This document shows positions 45,767 through 57,612 of a DNA stretch of 64,000 nucleotides, one piece after another. The DNA is from Nelumbo lutea (Eukaryota; Streptophyta; Magnoliopsida; Proteales; Nelumbonaceae): the NCBI GenBank assembly GCA_022828595.1, contig JAKGHH010000001.1, positions 70,366,401-70,430,400 of the forward strand, in the 5' to 3' direction. Each line of letters starts with the position of its first letter. The stretch's first letter is position 1. Both the position numbers and the translations under genes were made by a program. The notes beneath the pieces are model-generated. The model was not told where the DNA came from, did no database searches, and saw only the letters and a list, made by a program, of their open reading frames with translations.

Positions 45767-47425
45767 ATGGCTTCTTCCAGCAGTGTCGGACGTGGCAGAA
45801 AGACGAACACCACCGGGGAACAACTCCAAGTCCCCGTGGTGTGCATTGGACAGTTCACCATCCCCCTTTCAGTGGATGGGATCCCCAGCTTGAATGTGCC
45901 ACAAGTAGTGGCACCCGTAAATCGTCCTGCCATGAACATCCCTCTTCCACTCCCTATCGAAACAACTTTTGCAGAACCAACTGCTGTCGCCCTGGCGATC
46001 TGCCAGAACCAGTTCGACGACCTGATACAATGCTCGGGCAATGCAAGCCCAAATGCAATAGTTCCAACATCATCAACTCCAGCAGCACCAAGTACTACAC
46101 CACATCTCTCAACATCACTATCAGCAGTAGTTCCCCTAACTACCCCTGAACTAGTCACTGCTTCCACCTCGGCACCTTGCTCCGAAGCCGGTTAAGACCT
46201 CCCCCCAGGGTGGACGCCCTCACCAAGGAGAAGCCTCCCAACTCCAGAATCCCCCTAACAGCTAGGCCTCATCCCAGGCCGCAGGGAAAGGAAAATCACC
46301 CCCGCCTTGCAACTTGTAGGCGGGTCGAGAACCTCGCCCGCAAAGTCAGCACCTCGGCGTTCCAAGCCTGAGCTCCCGCTCACAAAGAACCGATTCAAGG
46401 CCCTAGCAGCAAACTACCAACATTCCGGGCCCATCGAGCTCAGCAACACAGAGGCCAGCAGCGCTAGTACCAGGCCCACTCAACAACGAAGGCACCGGCG
46501 GAGTCGCCGAACTACCACTCGTGGCCTGCCCGATCTCAGAGGTAAGGAAAAGATGAGCTCGGACAAGGTAAAAGCTACCCCAATTCTCTCAGTTCCTTCC
46601 CCCCTTGCATCAGAACTCCTGGCAGTCCCCATGCCTAGAGATTTCAAGCTCCCACCTTTGGACAAGTATGACGGGTCCTTTGACCCCAACGACCATGCCG
46701 ATGCTTTCTAGTCCCAAATGCACCTCGCTAGGGCTAGTGAATCATGCATGTGTGTGGCCTTCACCACCACCTTCAGGGGGGTAGCCCGCACTTGGTACAG
46801 GAACATGGCCCCCGGGTCGATAAAATGCTGGGCCCAATTCGTGCAGGTCTTCACCGCACACTTTGTCACTAGCAAGTGGTGCCCCATAACCGAGGAAATG
46901 ATCTTCAGAGTAGTCCAGAGAGAAGGAGAATCCATCCAGGACTACATCAAGCGGTTCAATGAAGCGTGCTTATAGATACCGCGATTAGACACCGCGGTAC
47001 AGCTCACGGTGGCCAAGAGAGGAGTAACGCACAAGGAGTTCAAATGGCACATGGTAGCCAGCCAACCCGTGACCGTGGCTGAATTCCTCAAGCTCGCGGA
47101 CAAGTTCATGAGGATAGAGGAAGAGATCAACCAAATGACCAAAGGTGGGGTCGGGAAAAGGAAAAGAGAAGGTGAGCCCTCCAACCCAGGTGACAAAAGA
47201 AACCCGGCCCGAGAGGCGAAGCCAAGTCAGCAGTCCCGAGCTCCCTCAGCAGTTCAGACGGATTACAGGCCGTTAAACATGAGGCGGACCGAGATATTGA
47301 TGACGATCAAAGACGCCCCATACATAAAGTGGCCACCTCGCCTAAAGGGGAATCCAAACGAGAGAAATAAAAATCTGTACTGTAGTTTCATAGAGATCAC
47401 GGTCATAGTACCGAACAGTGTATAA
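45767..47425 (+). pseudogene. Gypsy gag pseudogene
   Basis: The ATG at 45767 opens MASSSSVGRGRKTNT and a Pro/Thr/Ser-rich N-terminal part that stops at about 46195. The frame resumes from about 46307. The capsid region (Retrotrans_gag type) is visible as FKLPPLDKYDGSFDPNDHAD, then a stop (TAG, 46709-46711), then ARTWYRNMAPGSIKCWAQF, a QREGESIQDYIKRFNEACL helix, another stop, and a Lys/Arg-rich tail (GVGKRKREGEPSNP). It would form the virus-like particle that packages element RNA in the cytoplasm. No CCHC knuckle is recognised. At least three interruptions make it inactive. Confidence 0.8.
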
Positions 47426-48240
47426 ATCTCTGGGACGAGATAGATGGACTCATCCATCGCGGATACTTTAGAAATTTTGTACAACAACATAATAATAATA
47501 AGACTAAGGCAGGTCAGCAAGGGGAGCATGAAAAGGATGCCCCCGAATCCAGTAGCAGACCAGCCGAAGCGTTGCAACGACAGCCTCCGGAAGAGAGGCC
47601 AGTTCGAGGAACCATCCATGTGATAGTGGGAGGTTCGGTGGTAGTAGGGTGTACTTCAGTAGTAGCCCGGACGTCAATTTGCGAGGTAGTCCGAGAAGGA
47701 TAGAACCCTCCAAAGAGGCCAAAGACAGAAGAACCGATCTTCTTCACGGAAGACGATGCGCGAGGTGTCCACTACCCCCACAATGACGCGCTTGTCATAA
47801 AACTAAGGATCAACGATTTCGAAGTCAGGCGCGTACTTGTGGATTCAAGTAGTTCGGTGGACAACCTCTTCAAGTCAGCGTTTGACCAGCTACAGCTGTA
47901 GAGAAGCAAACTGAAGCCCGCAAATACTCCTCTGGTGGGCTTCAACGAAGAGGAAGTCAGGCCCCTCGGGAAGATAATAGTACCTGTGAAAGTCGGCACA
48001 TGGCCTTGTACGGTTAGACTCAACCACGATTTCCTGATGGTCGCGACCCCCTCCCCATACAATGCCATAATAGGGCGGCCAATTACGCATATTCTACGGG
48101 CAGTGGTCTCCACCTACTATATGGCAATGAAGTTCCCTACAGACTTCGGTTTGGGGGTAGCGCGGGGCGACCAACTTGAGTCCCGTAAGTGTTATGTTGC
48201 CACCCTGAAGGGAAAAACCAAGGCAGCCGACGACCTCGAG
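47426..48240 (+). pseudogene. Gypsy protease region, decayed
   Basis: Fragments in changing frames lead to INDFEVRRVLVDSSSSVDNLF (about 47809-47870). The aspartic protease signature Asp-Thr-Gly is changed to Asp-Ser-Ser here (Asp codon 47842-47844). A stop follows LQL near 47898; then the frame from 47935 carries PLGKIIVPVKVG, YNAIIGRPITHIL (flap and second conserved region), linking into RT. The changed active-site triplet and the stops show that it is not functional. Confidence 0.75.
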
Positions 48241-49740
48241 CTGGAGCGGCCTACGGAGCAGGGCGAGGAACGAGCTTCGCCCATAGAGGAAACGGTCACG
48301 ATCCCGACCTCGGCTACAAATCCGGCTCAAACGCTACAGATTGGTGCTTTCGTCAAGGAGCCTCTACGAACCGAACTGGTGAGTATCTTACTTCAAAATT
48401 TAGATATTTTTGCATGGTCTGCGGCCAATATGCCCGGTATTGACCCTGGCCTTATAACTCACAAACTTAACACTGACCCTGTAGTTAGACCCATTAGACA
48501 GAAGAAACGCAACTTAGCCCTAGAGAGTTGGAGGGTGGTCGACGAGGAGGTCGAAAAGCTCCTTGCAGCGGACTTCATAAGGGAAGTTCATTACCCGAGC
48601 TGGGTAGCCAACCCAGTACTGGTGAAAAAGGCAAACGACAAGTGGCACATGTGCGTCGACTACACCGACCTGAACTGGACTTTTCGAAAAGACTACTTCC
48701 CCCTCCCCAGAATTGACCGCTTAGTGGATGCGACCTTGGGACATGAGTTGCTAAGCTTCTTAGATGCCTACTCAGGCTACAACCAAATCAGGATGGACCA
48801 GTCCGATGAGGAAAAAACCAGCTTCATAACCGAGTTCGACCTGTACTGCTACAAGGTCATGCCCTTCAGACTGAAGAATGCTGGGGCAACCTTCCAAAGA
48901 CTTGTAAATAAGTTATTTTGGCCCTTAATTGACATGAAAATAGAATGATATGTATACGACATAGTCGTCAAGACGCAATTCTCACAGGAATTAGTACAAG
49001 ACTTAGATTCTATCTTCCAAATTCTGCGCCAATTTATCATGAAACTGAACCCCAACAAATGTGTCTTCGGTGTCACCTCGAGTAAGTTCCTAGGGTACAT
49101 TGTCAACAGGCGTGGTATCGAGGCCAACTCGGACAAGATAAATGCCATCCTAGATATGAGACAACTCCGAAAAGTAAAAGAAGTTTAGAGGCTAAACGGC
49201 CGCATAGCCGCACTGAGCCGCTTCAAGTCCAAATCGATAGACCGCTATCTGCCTTTCTTTAAGGCAATCAAAGGCAAAGGGTTCGAATGGACCCGAGATT
49301 GCCAGCTCGCGTTCGACGAGCTAAAGAGCTACCTCGCTACTGTGCCAACCTTAGTCAGGCCCGAGGAGGGCGAGGTCTTAGAACTGTACCTCTCGGCAAG
49401 CGACGAGGTGGTCAGTTCGGTACTAATAAAAGAAGTAGATCGGGTCCAGCAACCCATCTATTATGTTAGTAAAATTCTGCAGGGAGCAGAGACGAGATAC
49501 CCACAAATAGAAAATCTAGCATGCACACTGGTAATTGCAGCTCGGAAACTTTGCCCATATTTCTAGGCTCACACCGTCATCGTCTTGACTGACAAACCTT
49601 TGAGGCAAGTCTTACTCAAGCCCGAGGTTTCTGGTCGGCTGATGAAGTGGGCCATCGAGCTCAGTGAGTACGACCTCCAGTACAAGCTGCGAACTACTAT
49701 TAAGGCCCAAGCCTTAGCAGATTTTATCGTCGAGTGCACG
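48241..49740 (+). pseudogene. Gypsy reverse transcriptase and RNase H, decayed
   Basis: A 337-codon frame (47935-48948) runs through DFIREVHYPSWVANPVLVKK, MCVDYTDLNWTF, FPLPRIDRLVDATLGHELLSFLDAYSGYNQI and PFRLKNAGATFQRLV, the standard RT blocks 1-4. At the catalytic box the sequence is a stop (TGA, 48946-48948) and then YVYD (48949-48960), so the first of the two catalytic aspartates is tyrosine. NPNKCVFGVTSSKFLGYIV and the thumb follow, then RNase H (LYLSASDEVVSSVL, IYYVSKILQGAETRYPQIE). Further stops lie at 49186 and 49564. Confidence 0.85.
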
Positions 49741-50454
49741 TTCAGCCTCGAAGCCCCTGGGCCGGTTGAGCCCGAGATCCCCAGTTTGGGTGAGCTTGTA
49801 GCTCCCAAGCCAGTAGAGTCTGAACCCCGTGAAGTAGCAGCCAGTGTGACATCTCTCCTGGTTAGGCCAAACGCGAACTGGGATGAGGAGCCCTAGATCC
49901 TTCACGTAGATGGCTCCTCGAACCAGTAGGGCAGCGGGGCTAGAATAGTTCTACGCGGCCCGGGTGGCATGAAATTGGAGTATGCACTACGCTTTGAGTT
50001 CGCGACTTCCAACAATGAGGCAGAGTATGAGGCACTGATAGTCGGGCTGAACCTAGCGCAAAAGGTAAGAGCAAAGCACATAGTTATCTGTAGTGATTCC
50101 CAGCTCGTGGTCAACTAGGTTAAAGGCGAATACGAAGCACGTGAGCTCTCTATGATCGCATACTTGATGAAAGTAAATGAAGCTCTACTCAACTTTCAAT
50201 CATACTTCATCAGGCAAATCCTGAGGTCAGAGAATACTGAGGCTGACGCCCTGTCCTGGTTAGCCAGCACGAGTCACAACACCATGAGAACCGTGTACAT
50301 AGAGGACTTACCTCGGCCTAGCATTCTTGGTGGGGCAGAGGAGGTCACTCATGTCCTTGAAGCAGAGCCGAGCTAGATCGACCCACTCACGAGCTTCTTG
50401 CGAGATGGAACCCTCCCTATGGACCACAATGCAACCAAGAGGGTGCAGCGCCAG
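49741..50454 (+). pseudogene. Gypsy second (archaeal-type) RNase H, truncated
   Basis: After a linker and a stop (TAG near 49894) the frame reads ILHVDGSSNQ, a stop, then GSGARIVLRGPGG, EFATSNNEAEYEALIVGL and IVICSDSQLVVN, all in the order D...E...D of an RNase H. A stop replaces the residue after VVN. QILRSENTEADALSWLAS is the usual C-terminal part. This additional domain is typical of Tat elements. The frame becomes unreadable just before the neighbouring LTR at 50455. Confidence 0.8.
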
Positions 50455-52065
50455 TGATGAACTTACAATTTATCTATATTTTATGAGGTTTTTGCATGAA
50501 ATTTTATAATGGTTTAATTAAATTTTTGCCGTATTTTAGCTTGATTGCAAGAAAGATTTCAGGGGAGCCAAATCAACAAAAAGAAGGCAAAAGCAAGAAA
50601 AGAAAACCCAAAAATTTATCAAGTTCAGCCCGGCCCAGCCATGAGAGCAAGAGAATTTCATTCGGCCCAAGAAGAGCAAGTGAAACTCTTTGGAAAATCC
50701 AAGGGAAGAAGCCTAGCTATGAGGAGAATTCGGCCCAGCAAGGAAGGCCCATTTTTAGCCCAAATAACAGCCTAGAGTGTAGCCCACATGAGCTCAAAAG
50801 CAAGCTAAGTTGTAGCCCAAATAGCAGCCCAAAGGGAGCTAGGGGCGGCAACTTCTAGGAGTTTCTTGAAGAGAAGGAGGGAGCACTCTAGAAGGTTCAT
50901 GAGGGGTGTAATACACCCCATTCTAGAGGCTTCAAGAAGGGGCAAGAGCCCCCTTGAAAAACTATATAAGGAGGCCTCTAGGAGGGGAGAAAGTGGTTCA
51001 ATTGCTTGAGAGAAAGGCTCTCCCACTCTTAGAGGTTCAGCCACCTTGAGAGAAGAGAAGAGAAGAAGGCTAGGCGCAAGGAAGAAGAAGAAGAAGGGCT
51101 GAAGGAAGTTCAAGACAAGCAAGCTAGAAGAAGAAGGTGAGTTCGAATTGAGGGATTGTGATTCAAAGATTTTTTGTAATAAATCATTTGTAGTTTCATT
51201 CTCTTTTGATTTGAATTCAGTTTCTTAGTTATATGTTCTTTTTTCTTTCTCCTTGTTTCCATTCTTCCTTGATGTATTTCAGCTTGTAAAATTTCAGTTC
51301 AGCAATCTAATTCTTTTTTATTCATTCAAATGATCATGCATTGTACTTGAAGTTTCTTGAATAAGGGTGTGATTGCAGATCAATTCGGCCAACTAACCTT
51401 CAAAACTCAGATCTGAATTCTCAGATCTGAGATTGCAAGATCTGAATTGCTTGAAAGAGAATTCAGATCTGCAAATTTCAGATTGGGCGAATTAATCTAC
51501 AGCTTGGAATTCCTAGAGTGCTTGAGAGAGACTCTAGGAATTCAGATCTACTATTCAAGAACTGAATTGAGTGCAAGGTTAGAGATAACTTGCACAATTC
51601 AGTTGGTGATCAATTCAGATTTGAATTGATGCCTTAGAAGTGTTTTGAAGAAATGCATGCATGGGGATTAGATTCTTGCTAGAGATAGAAGAACCATCAC
51701 TCATGCATAGGATGAACATGCGCTTGAGAGAGGCTGTTCATGACCTTGAGGTTTCACCAAACCAAGGCTCAATCATGATTCATTCGAATGATCCAAATTG
51801 ATAGATTGCTGAATTCTGAGATTGACATTTACTGCTTACTCTTCTAACCTGAATTGAAGGCAATTGGACCAATGATTTAGATAGATTTTAATTTAGGATT
51901 TCTTAGCTTTCATTAGAGTTTTGATTTATTTGTTGATCAGATAAGAAATGTTCAATTTAGTATTGGTAATTGTTTCCTAAATCCTCGTGGGAACGATACT
52001 TCACTCACTACTTTATTACTTGAACGGCTAGTGCACTTGCTAGTGTCACAATGAGCCACACATCA
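50455..52065 (+). repeat. 5' LTR of the non-autonomous element, 1611 bp
   Basis: Starts TGATGAACTTACAATTTATC and ends ACACATCA. TATATAAG at about 50963-50970 is a likely TATA box. The transcribed part is purine-rich with 'gaagaagaag' and many 'cagatctga' words. Frames inside (for example 50496-50858) appear again in the 3' LTR and are not genes. Confidence 0.93.
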
Positions 52066-52071
52066 AGTTTT

Positions 52072-52089
52072 TGGCGCCGTTGCCGGGGA
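52072..52089 (+). other. Primer-binding site (tRNA-Asp type)
   Basis: TGGCGCCGTTGCCGGGGA lies six bases after the 5' LTR. This is the primer site of Athila and related gypsy elements, complementary to the 3' end of tRNA-Asp. Confidence 0.85.
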
Positions 52090-54357
52090 TTTAGAGAAAC
52101 AATATTAGGAAACATTGAGCATTCTTAATCTGATCTCATTCAGCATTGCATTCATAGTTGGGTTAATTTGCTAACTTTTTCATTTCAGCTTGGACTGCAA
52201 CTGCTGTACTCATGTAGTTATGTTTCTTCTTTCTTAAGTAGATTACTCTCTTTTTCTGGTTTCAGTTTCATTTTAATAAAGGCATATTTGATTTCTATTC
52301 AATCTTGATGTTGTTCCCTTCAAAAAGAAAAAAAAAAAAGAAAAAAAAAATTTCACAAAAAAAAGCATGAGTGTTGCAGATCTGAGTTGCATTCGGCACT
52401 CAGATCAATAGATTTCAGATCTGCAGCACTCAGCCGAAAAGAGTTGCTTGTGTTTCAGACTTTTTTTTTTCTTTCCTTCATTACAAAAAGAAAAAAACAA
52501 ATTAAAAAAAAAAAAGGGGAGATCTTTTGAACAACAAGAGGAGCAATTGAGAATTCGGATCAGAACTCAGATCTGAGTTCAGATCTGAATTCTGCTACAG
52601 CAGATCTGCAACAGTTCAGATCTGAGTTCCTCTGAACTCAGACCTGAACTGATGCAATTTTGAGGGGAATTGGGTGTCATCACCACCCCAATTCACCCTA
52701 GGGCACTTCTGCTATTCCCCAAAAAACAATTTGGTAGCAATAACTGAAGGTAAGGCAATTGAGAATTCAGGTCTAAACTCAGACTTGAGTTCAGATCTGA
52801 ATTCTGCTGTTACAGTTCTGCTCAGTTCAGATCTGAATTCCTCTGAACTCAGATCTGAACCGATGCAAGTTTGAGGTGAATTGGGTGCCATCACTACCCC
52901 AATCCACCCTATGATGCATCCAACCTGCCTCAAGGGTGAATGGATAGCAAGGAATGAGAGAAATTCAAATCTGAAATGCAGTTGATATTATGTGAGGACT
53001 GAACTGATACAGAGCATACTATGAATTCTGGGTGGACTGAATTCTTGGCTTTACCCACTTGTACCCAATCTAAATTTGGTGAGGATGTGTGTTTGGATTG
53101 AATAATTGTGATGCCTCACATATTCAATAAAAGCAGCAGTGTATTCCACTAGCATTCAAAGCTGTAGCAGGGCTGCTACAGTACAGCAATTAGCATGAAA
53201 CTCCACTGCTGATCTAGTTATCTCTCTTTCCCATTGTTGACCTACTTCATATTTGATTGTTGATTTAGTGTAGCTGGTAGATGTAGTTCTTCAGATGTAG
53301 TTCTTCAGCATTGCATTCATAGTTGGTTTAATTTGCTTAATTTTTCATTTTTGCTTTGAATGCAACTGCTGTATTACTGTAGTTATGCTTTTTTTCTCTT
53401 CAGTAAATTACTTTATTTTCCTTGTTTCAGTTTAATTTTAATAAAAGGAGACCTGTTTTGCTTTCTATCTTGAAGTTATTACCATCTAAAAGAAAAAAAT
53501 CACAAAATCATGAGTGTTGCAGATTTGAGTTGCATTCGGCACTCAGATCTGCTATAGCAGAACTGCAACACTCAACTGAAAAGAAAAAAAAAAAATTTTA
53601 ATGAGTTCAGATCTGAATTGCATTCATCAATCAGACCTGCACTCATCCAAAAAGATTTTGGTTGCATTGCTGTATTTTGTTTTAGATTTATAAAAAAAAA
53701 AAGAAAAAAATAGATAAAGAAAATAAAATGAAAACAATGAAAAAATAGCATGTGAGTTTTCAAATCTGAAACTCAGATTTGAAGTTCAGATCTGAGTTCA
53801 GCCGGTTGCAGGACTGCATTATGCTTGGTTCAGATTTGAGTTCATCTGAACTCAGACCTGAACCCACTCTATTTTGATGTGAATTCGGGTAGTGACAGCA
53901 CCCAATTCACAATTTGATGCATCAGACTTGCCTCATTGATGAAAATTTAAGCCATGAATGGTAAAATCAGTTATGAAGTGCATGAGAATCAGAGGCAGTA
54001 TGAGTACATGATCTGAAATTTCTTTGAACTTGATGTTTTGTTATCTTTTAAATCACTTGCACCCAATCTGAATTGGTTGTATTGGATTAGGACTAATGTT
54101 TGTGAGGTCCAAAAAGAGCTTCATATTTTTGATGTAATGGTATTCAGATCTAAATCAAGGCTGCTTTCATTATAAAATTGCAGATCTGATTTCAGGTCTG
54201 AGGCATACAAGACATTTAAGTTGGGACTTGAAAGAGAAGTCTTAAGCTCTTGGGATCAAACTTATTTCAGACCTAACTGCAACAGATTTTAGACCTACTT
54301 ATTGATATTAGGTTTGGAGTTTTTGTAAGTGACTGTTCTCAAAAGTCAAGTTCTAAC

Positions 54358-54392
<35 letters not shown>

Positions 54393-55984
54393 AAAAATTT
54401 TGGTTGTGTGCTGATTTCACGAACTATTACACTTCTCGGCTAGTTCCAACCTTGTAAACCACTTGTTTATCACTTGCATATCAGATTCCAAGAGATATTT
54501 ATATTGGCTTTTGATCTTGTTTTTTAAAATTTATTTATTTATTTATTTATTTTGTTAGATAGAATTCAAACTTCTTGGCCTTGTAAGTTTCTGTTGTGTA
54601 TTACAGACTGGTTAAATTATTTACATTGTTTGGAATTGTGTATAGTAGTCTTTTTATTATTTGGTTTAAATTATTTTTAGTTAGAACAAAGCTACTGATC
54701 TCCTCTTCTAGTTTGCAAGTGATTTCTAGCAGAAGAAGTTTTCCACCGACAACATATTGCAGAATTTAAGAATGATCTTCAGGGAAGTCCTCTAAATACC
54801 TCCTATTACTTGATGATGCTCTTGCTAGTTTTATTGTTACTGCCTAACACTACGAACATTGAGGACAATGTTCATCTTAAGTGTGGGGGAGTGAGCCCGA
54901 GGCTAGGGTATGGGGGTTGAAACCATGCACCTCATTCACCCCAACACACATATGCAGGCAATGACATAAAACAAAAAAAAAAAAAAAAAAAAAAGACTGG
55001 AACCCCTCAAGTTCATTACTATTTATTTGATGATTTTTTTTAAGAAGGAATTCAATGAGTTGAGGGAGACTGATGTACTTGTTAAGTTTTTATTCTTGTG
55101 AATGACCCAATTTGATTTATGCATGAGAAAAGGGGAGATGAATATGCTTTTCAGCATGACTAGCCCTAACTATCTTCATGTGTATGGAAGCCCTTGATTT
55201 CATGGTTAATGGTCAAGAAAGCTGGTGCACATCTGAAGTGTTGATTCTTGAGGTTCAATAATTGCAAAGAAGGTTCAAAAGCCCAAATTGACTCCGCTAT
55301 TCTGAGCTGAATAGTAAAACTAGCAGCTTAGAACATGAGTCCTATTTACCTACCTCAAGCAAGTGACCAGTGTGAGATGGAGCATAAGATGCACTCACAC
55401 CAAAAAAAAAAAAAAAAAAAACAAAAAAAAAAGAGAGAGAAAAGTGTGTGAGATGGAGCATAAAATGCACTCACACCCAACAAAAAAAAAAAAAAAAAGA
55501 AAAAAGAAAAGAAAAGAGAGAGAAAAGTGTGTGAGATGGAGCATAAAATGCACTCACACCGAAAAAAAAAAAAAAAAAAGAAAAGGGTGAGATGGAGCAT
55601 AAGATGCACTCACCCATAGAAATAAGTAATTGTGGTGACAACCGAGGTTCAAAGGGGCACTCTAAAGTTGAACTCTCATTGAGATTTAGTTACAGATGTG
55701 AAACTTAGTGAAATTTGATTATTAACCTTGACAATTAAGGAGCTGATTTATATATGAATTAGGAGTGAAGGCTAGACTATGACGAAATTCATATTCTCCT
55801 TTCCTCGGATCTGATACATATCTTAAATGGTAATTTACAAGAATAAGAGTTGAGCACTTACAAAAGTTCCCCGACTACTCAATGCATTTCTATCTTAAAA
55901 AGTTCACCAGGTAAATGGTGAGAACAGAAGTGGGGAATGTTAAGTTTATGGCTGATGTCTTTGCTTGAGGACAAGCAAAAGCTT
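52090..55984 (+). other. Noncoding interior of the non-autonomous element
   Basis: No gag or pol motif is found. About 52141-52930 is duplicated in diverged form at about 53306-53930 (offset about 1165 bp). Within these, a module of about 200 bp rich in 'gaactcagatctga' words appears three times (about 52540, 52756, 53760). Long A runs occur at 54359-54389 and 54971-54993 and a (TTTA)n tract at about 54531-54554. 'acattgaggacaatgttcatcttaagtgtgggggag' near 54853-54888 (written here in part) resembles the region after integrase in Athila elements. Confidence 0.7.
55370..55615. repeat. Four-copy hairpin minisatellite
   Basis: Four units of about 31 bp (55370-55400, 55446-55476, 55529-55559, 55585-55615) are separated by 26-53-bp A-rich spacers. 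Each has a stem GTGTGAG/CTCACAC and an inner stem GCAT/ATGC. In the fourth unit both arms change together, to GGGTGAG/CTCACCC, keeping the stem paired. No function is known to me. Confidence 0.88.
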
Positions 55985-55999
55985 AAGTGTGGGGGTATT
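55985..55999 (+). other. Polypurine tract region before the 3' LTR
   Basis: AAGTGTGGGGGTATT directly precedes the TG of the 3' LTR. 'Taagtgtggggg' is the usual 3' priming region of Athila-type elements. Confidence 0.7.
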
Positions 56000-57612
56000 T
56001 GATGAACTTACAATTTATCTATATTTTATGAGGTTTTTGCATGAAATTTTATAATGGTTTAATTAAATTTTTGCCGTATTTTAGCTTGATTGCAAGAAAG
56101 ATTTCAGGGGGAGCCAAATCAACAAAAAGAAGGCAAAAGCAAGAAAAGAAAACCCAAAAATTTATCAAGTTCAGCCCGGCCCAGCCATGAGAGCAAGAGA
56201 ATTTCATTCGGCCCAAGAAGAGCAAGTGAAACTCTTTGGAAAATCCAAGGGAAGAAGCCTAGCTATGAGGAGAATTCGGCCCAGCAAGGAAGGCCCATTT
56301 TTAGCCCAAATAACAGCCTAGAGTGTAGCCCACATGAGCTCAAAAGCAAGCTAAGTTGTAGCCCAAATAGCAGCCCAAAGGGAGCTAGGGGCGGCAACTT
56401 CTAGGAGTTTCTTGAAGAGAAGGAGGGAGCACTCTAGAAGGTTCATGAGGGGTGTAATACACCCCATTCTAGAGGCTTCAAGAAGGGCAAGAGCCCCCTT
56501 GAAAAACTTTATAAGGAGGCCTCTAGGAGGGGAAGAAAGTTGTTCAATTGCTTGAGAGAAAGGCTCTCCCACTCTTAGAGGTTCAGCCACCTTGAGAGAA
56601 GAGAAGAGAAGAAGGCTAGGCGCAAGGAAGAAGAAGAAGAAGGGCTGAAGGAAGTTCAAGACAAGCAAGCTAGAAGAAGAAGGTGAGTTCGAATTGAGGG
56701 ATTGTGATTCAAAGATTTTTTTGTAATAAATCATTTGTAGTTTCATTCTCTTTTGATTTGAATTCAGTTTCTTAGTTATATGTTCTTTCTTCTTTCTCCT
56801 TGTTTCCATTCTTCCTTGATGTATTTCAGCTTGTAAAATTTCAGTTCAGCAATCTAATTCTTTTTGATTCATTCAAAATGATCATGCATTGTACTTGAAG
56901 TTTCTTGAATAAGGGTGTGATTGCAGATCAATTCGGCCAACTAACCTTCAAAACTCAGATCTGAATTCTCAGATCTGAGATTGCAAGATCTGAATTGCTT
57001 GAAAGAGAATTCAGATCTGCAAATTTCAGATTGGGCGAATTAATCTACAGCTTGGAATTCCTAGAGTGCTTGAGAGAGACTCTAGGAATTCAGATCTACT
57101 ATTCAAAGAACTGAATTGAGTGCAAGGTTAGAGATAACTTGCACAATTCAGTTGGTGATCAATTCAGATTTGATTGATGCCTTAGAAGTGTTTGAAGAAA
57201 TGCATGCATGGGGATTAGATTCTTGCTAGAGATAGAAGAACCGTCACTCATGCATAGGATGAACATGCGCTTGAGAGAGGCTGTTCATGACCTTGGGGTT
57301 TCACCAAACCAAGGCTCAATCATGATTCATTCGAATGATCCAAATTGATAGATTGCTGAATTCTGAGATTGACATTTACTGCTTACTCTTCTAACCTGAA
57401 TTGAAGGCAATTGGACCAATGATTTAGATAGATTTTAATTTAGGATTTCTTAGCTTTCATTAGAGTTTTGATTTATTTGTTGATCAGATAAGAAATGTTC
57501 AATTTAGTATTGGTAATTGTTTCCTAACTCCTCGTGGGAACGATACTTCACTCACTACTTTATTACTTGAACGGCTAGTGCACTTGCTAGTGTCACAATG
57601 AACAACACATCA
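56000..57612 (+). repeat. 3' LTR of the non-autonomous element, 1613 bp
   Basis: Nearly identical to 50455-52065. Differences include the TATA box (TTTATAAG here against TATATAAG), and gaacaacacatca against gagccacacatca at the 3' end. The sequence right after it belongs to a copia element. Confidence 0.93.

Larger units (their letters stand above)
44880..50454 (+). mobile_element. Truncated Ty3/gypsy element, Tat lineage
   Basis: Order: 5' LTR, primer site, gag, protease, reverse transcriptase, RNase H, then a second (archaeal-type) RNase H. The duplicated RNase H is the mark of the Tat clade. The element stops at 50454, exactly where the 5' LTR of the Athila-like element begins; integrase and the 3' LTR are absent from the window. 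GC content is clearly above the surroundings, and there are many stops. Confidence 0.85.
50455..57612 (+). mobile_element. Athila-like non-autonomous LTR element, 7.16 kb
   Basis: Two direct LTRs (50455-52065 and 56000-57612) enclose 3.9 kb without any recognisable gag or pol. A tRNA-Asp-type primer site follows the 5' LTR and a purine-rich tract precedes the 3' LTR. LTRs begin TG and end CA. Its flanks (GCCAG left, TATGT right) are not a duplication. The left neighbour is gypsy pol and the right neighbour is copia pol. The LTR divergence by eye is roughly 9 substitutions and 8 small indels in 1.6 kb, so the LTRs separated recently. Confidence 0.9.

Noticed and set aside
50496..51122. Frames of 76-120 codons that recur at 56090-56809 and might look like a duplicated gene
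   Set aside because: Both lie in the two LTRs of one element, so the duplication is explained by the LTRs. No domain is recognisable.
55363..55609. Lys-rich (+) and Phe-rich (-) frames across the minisatellite
   Set aside because: They come from the A-rich spacers between hairpin units.
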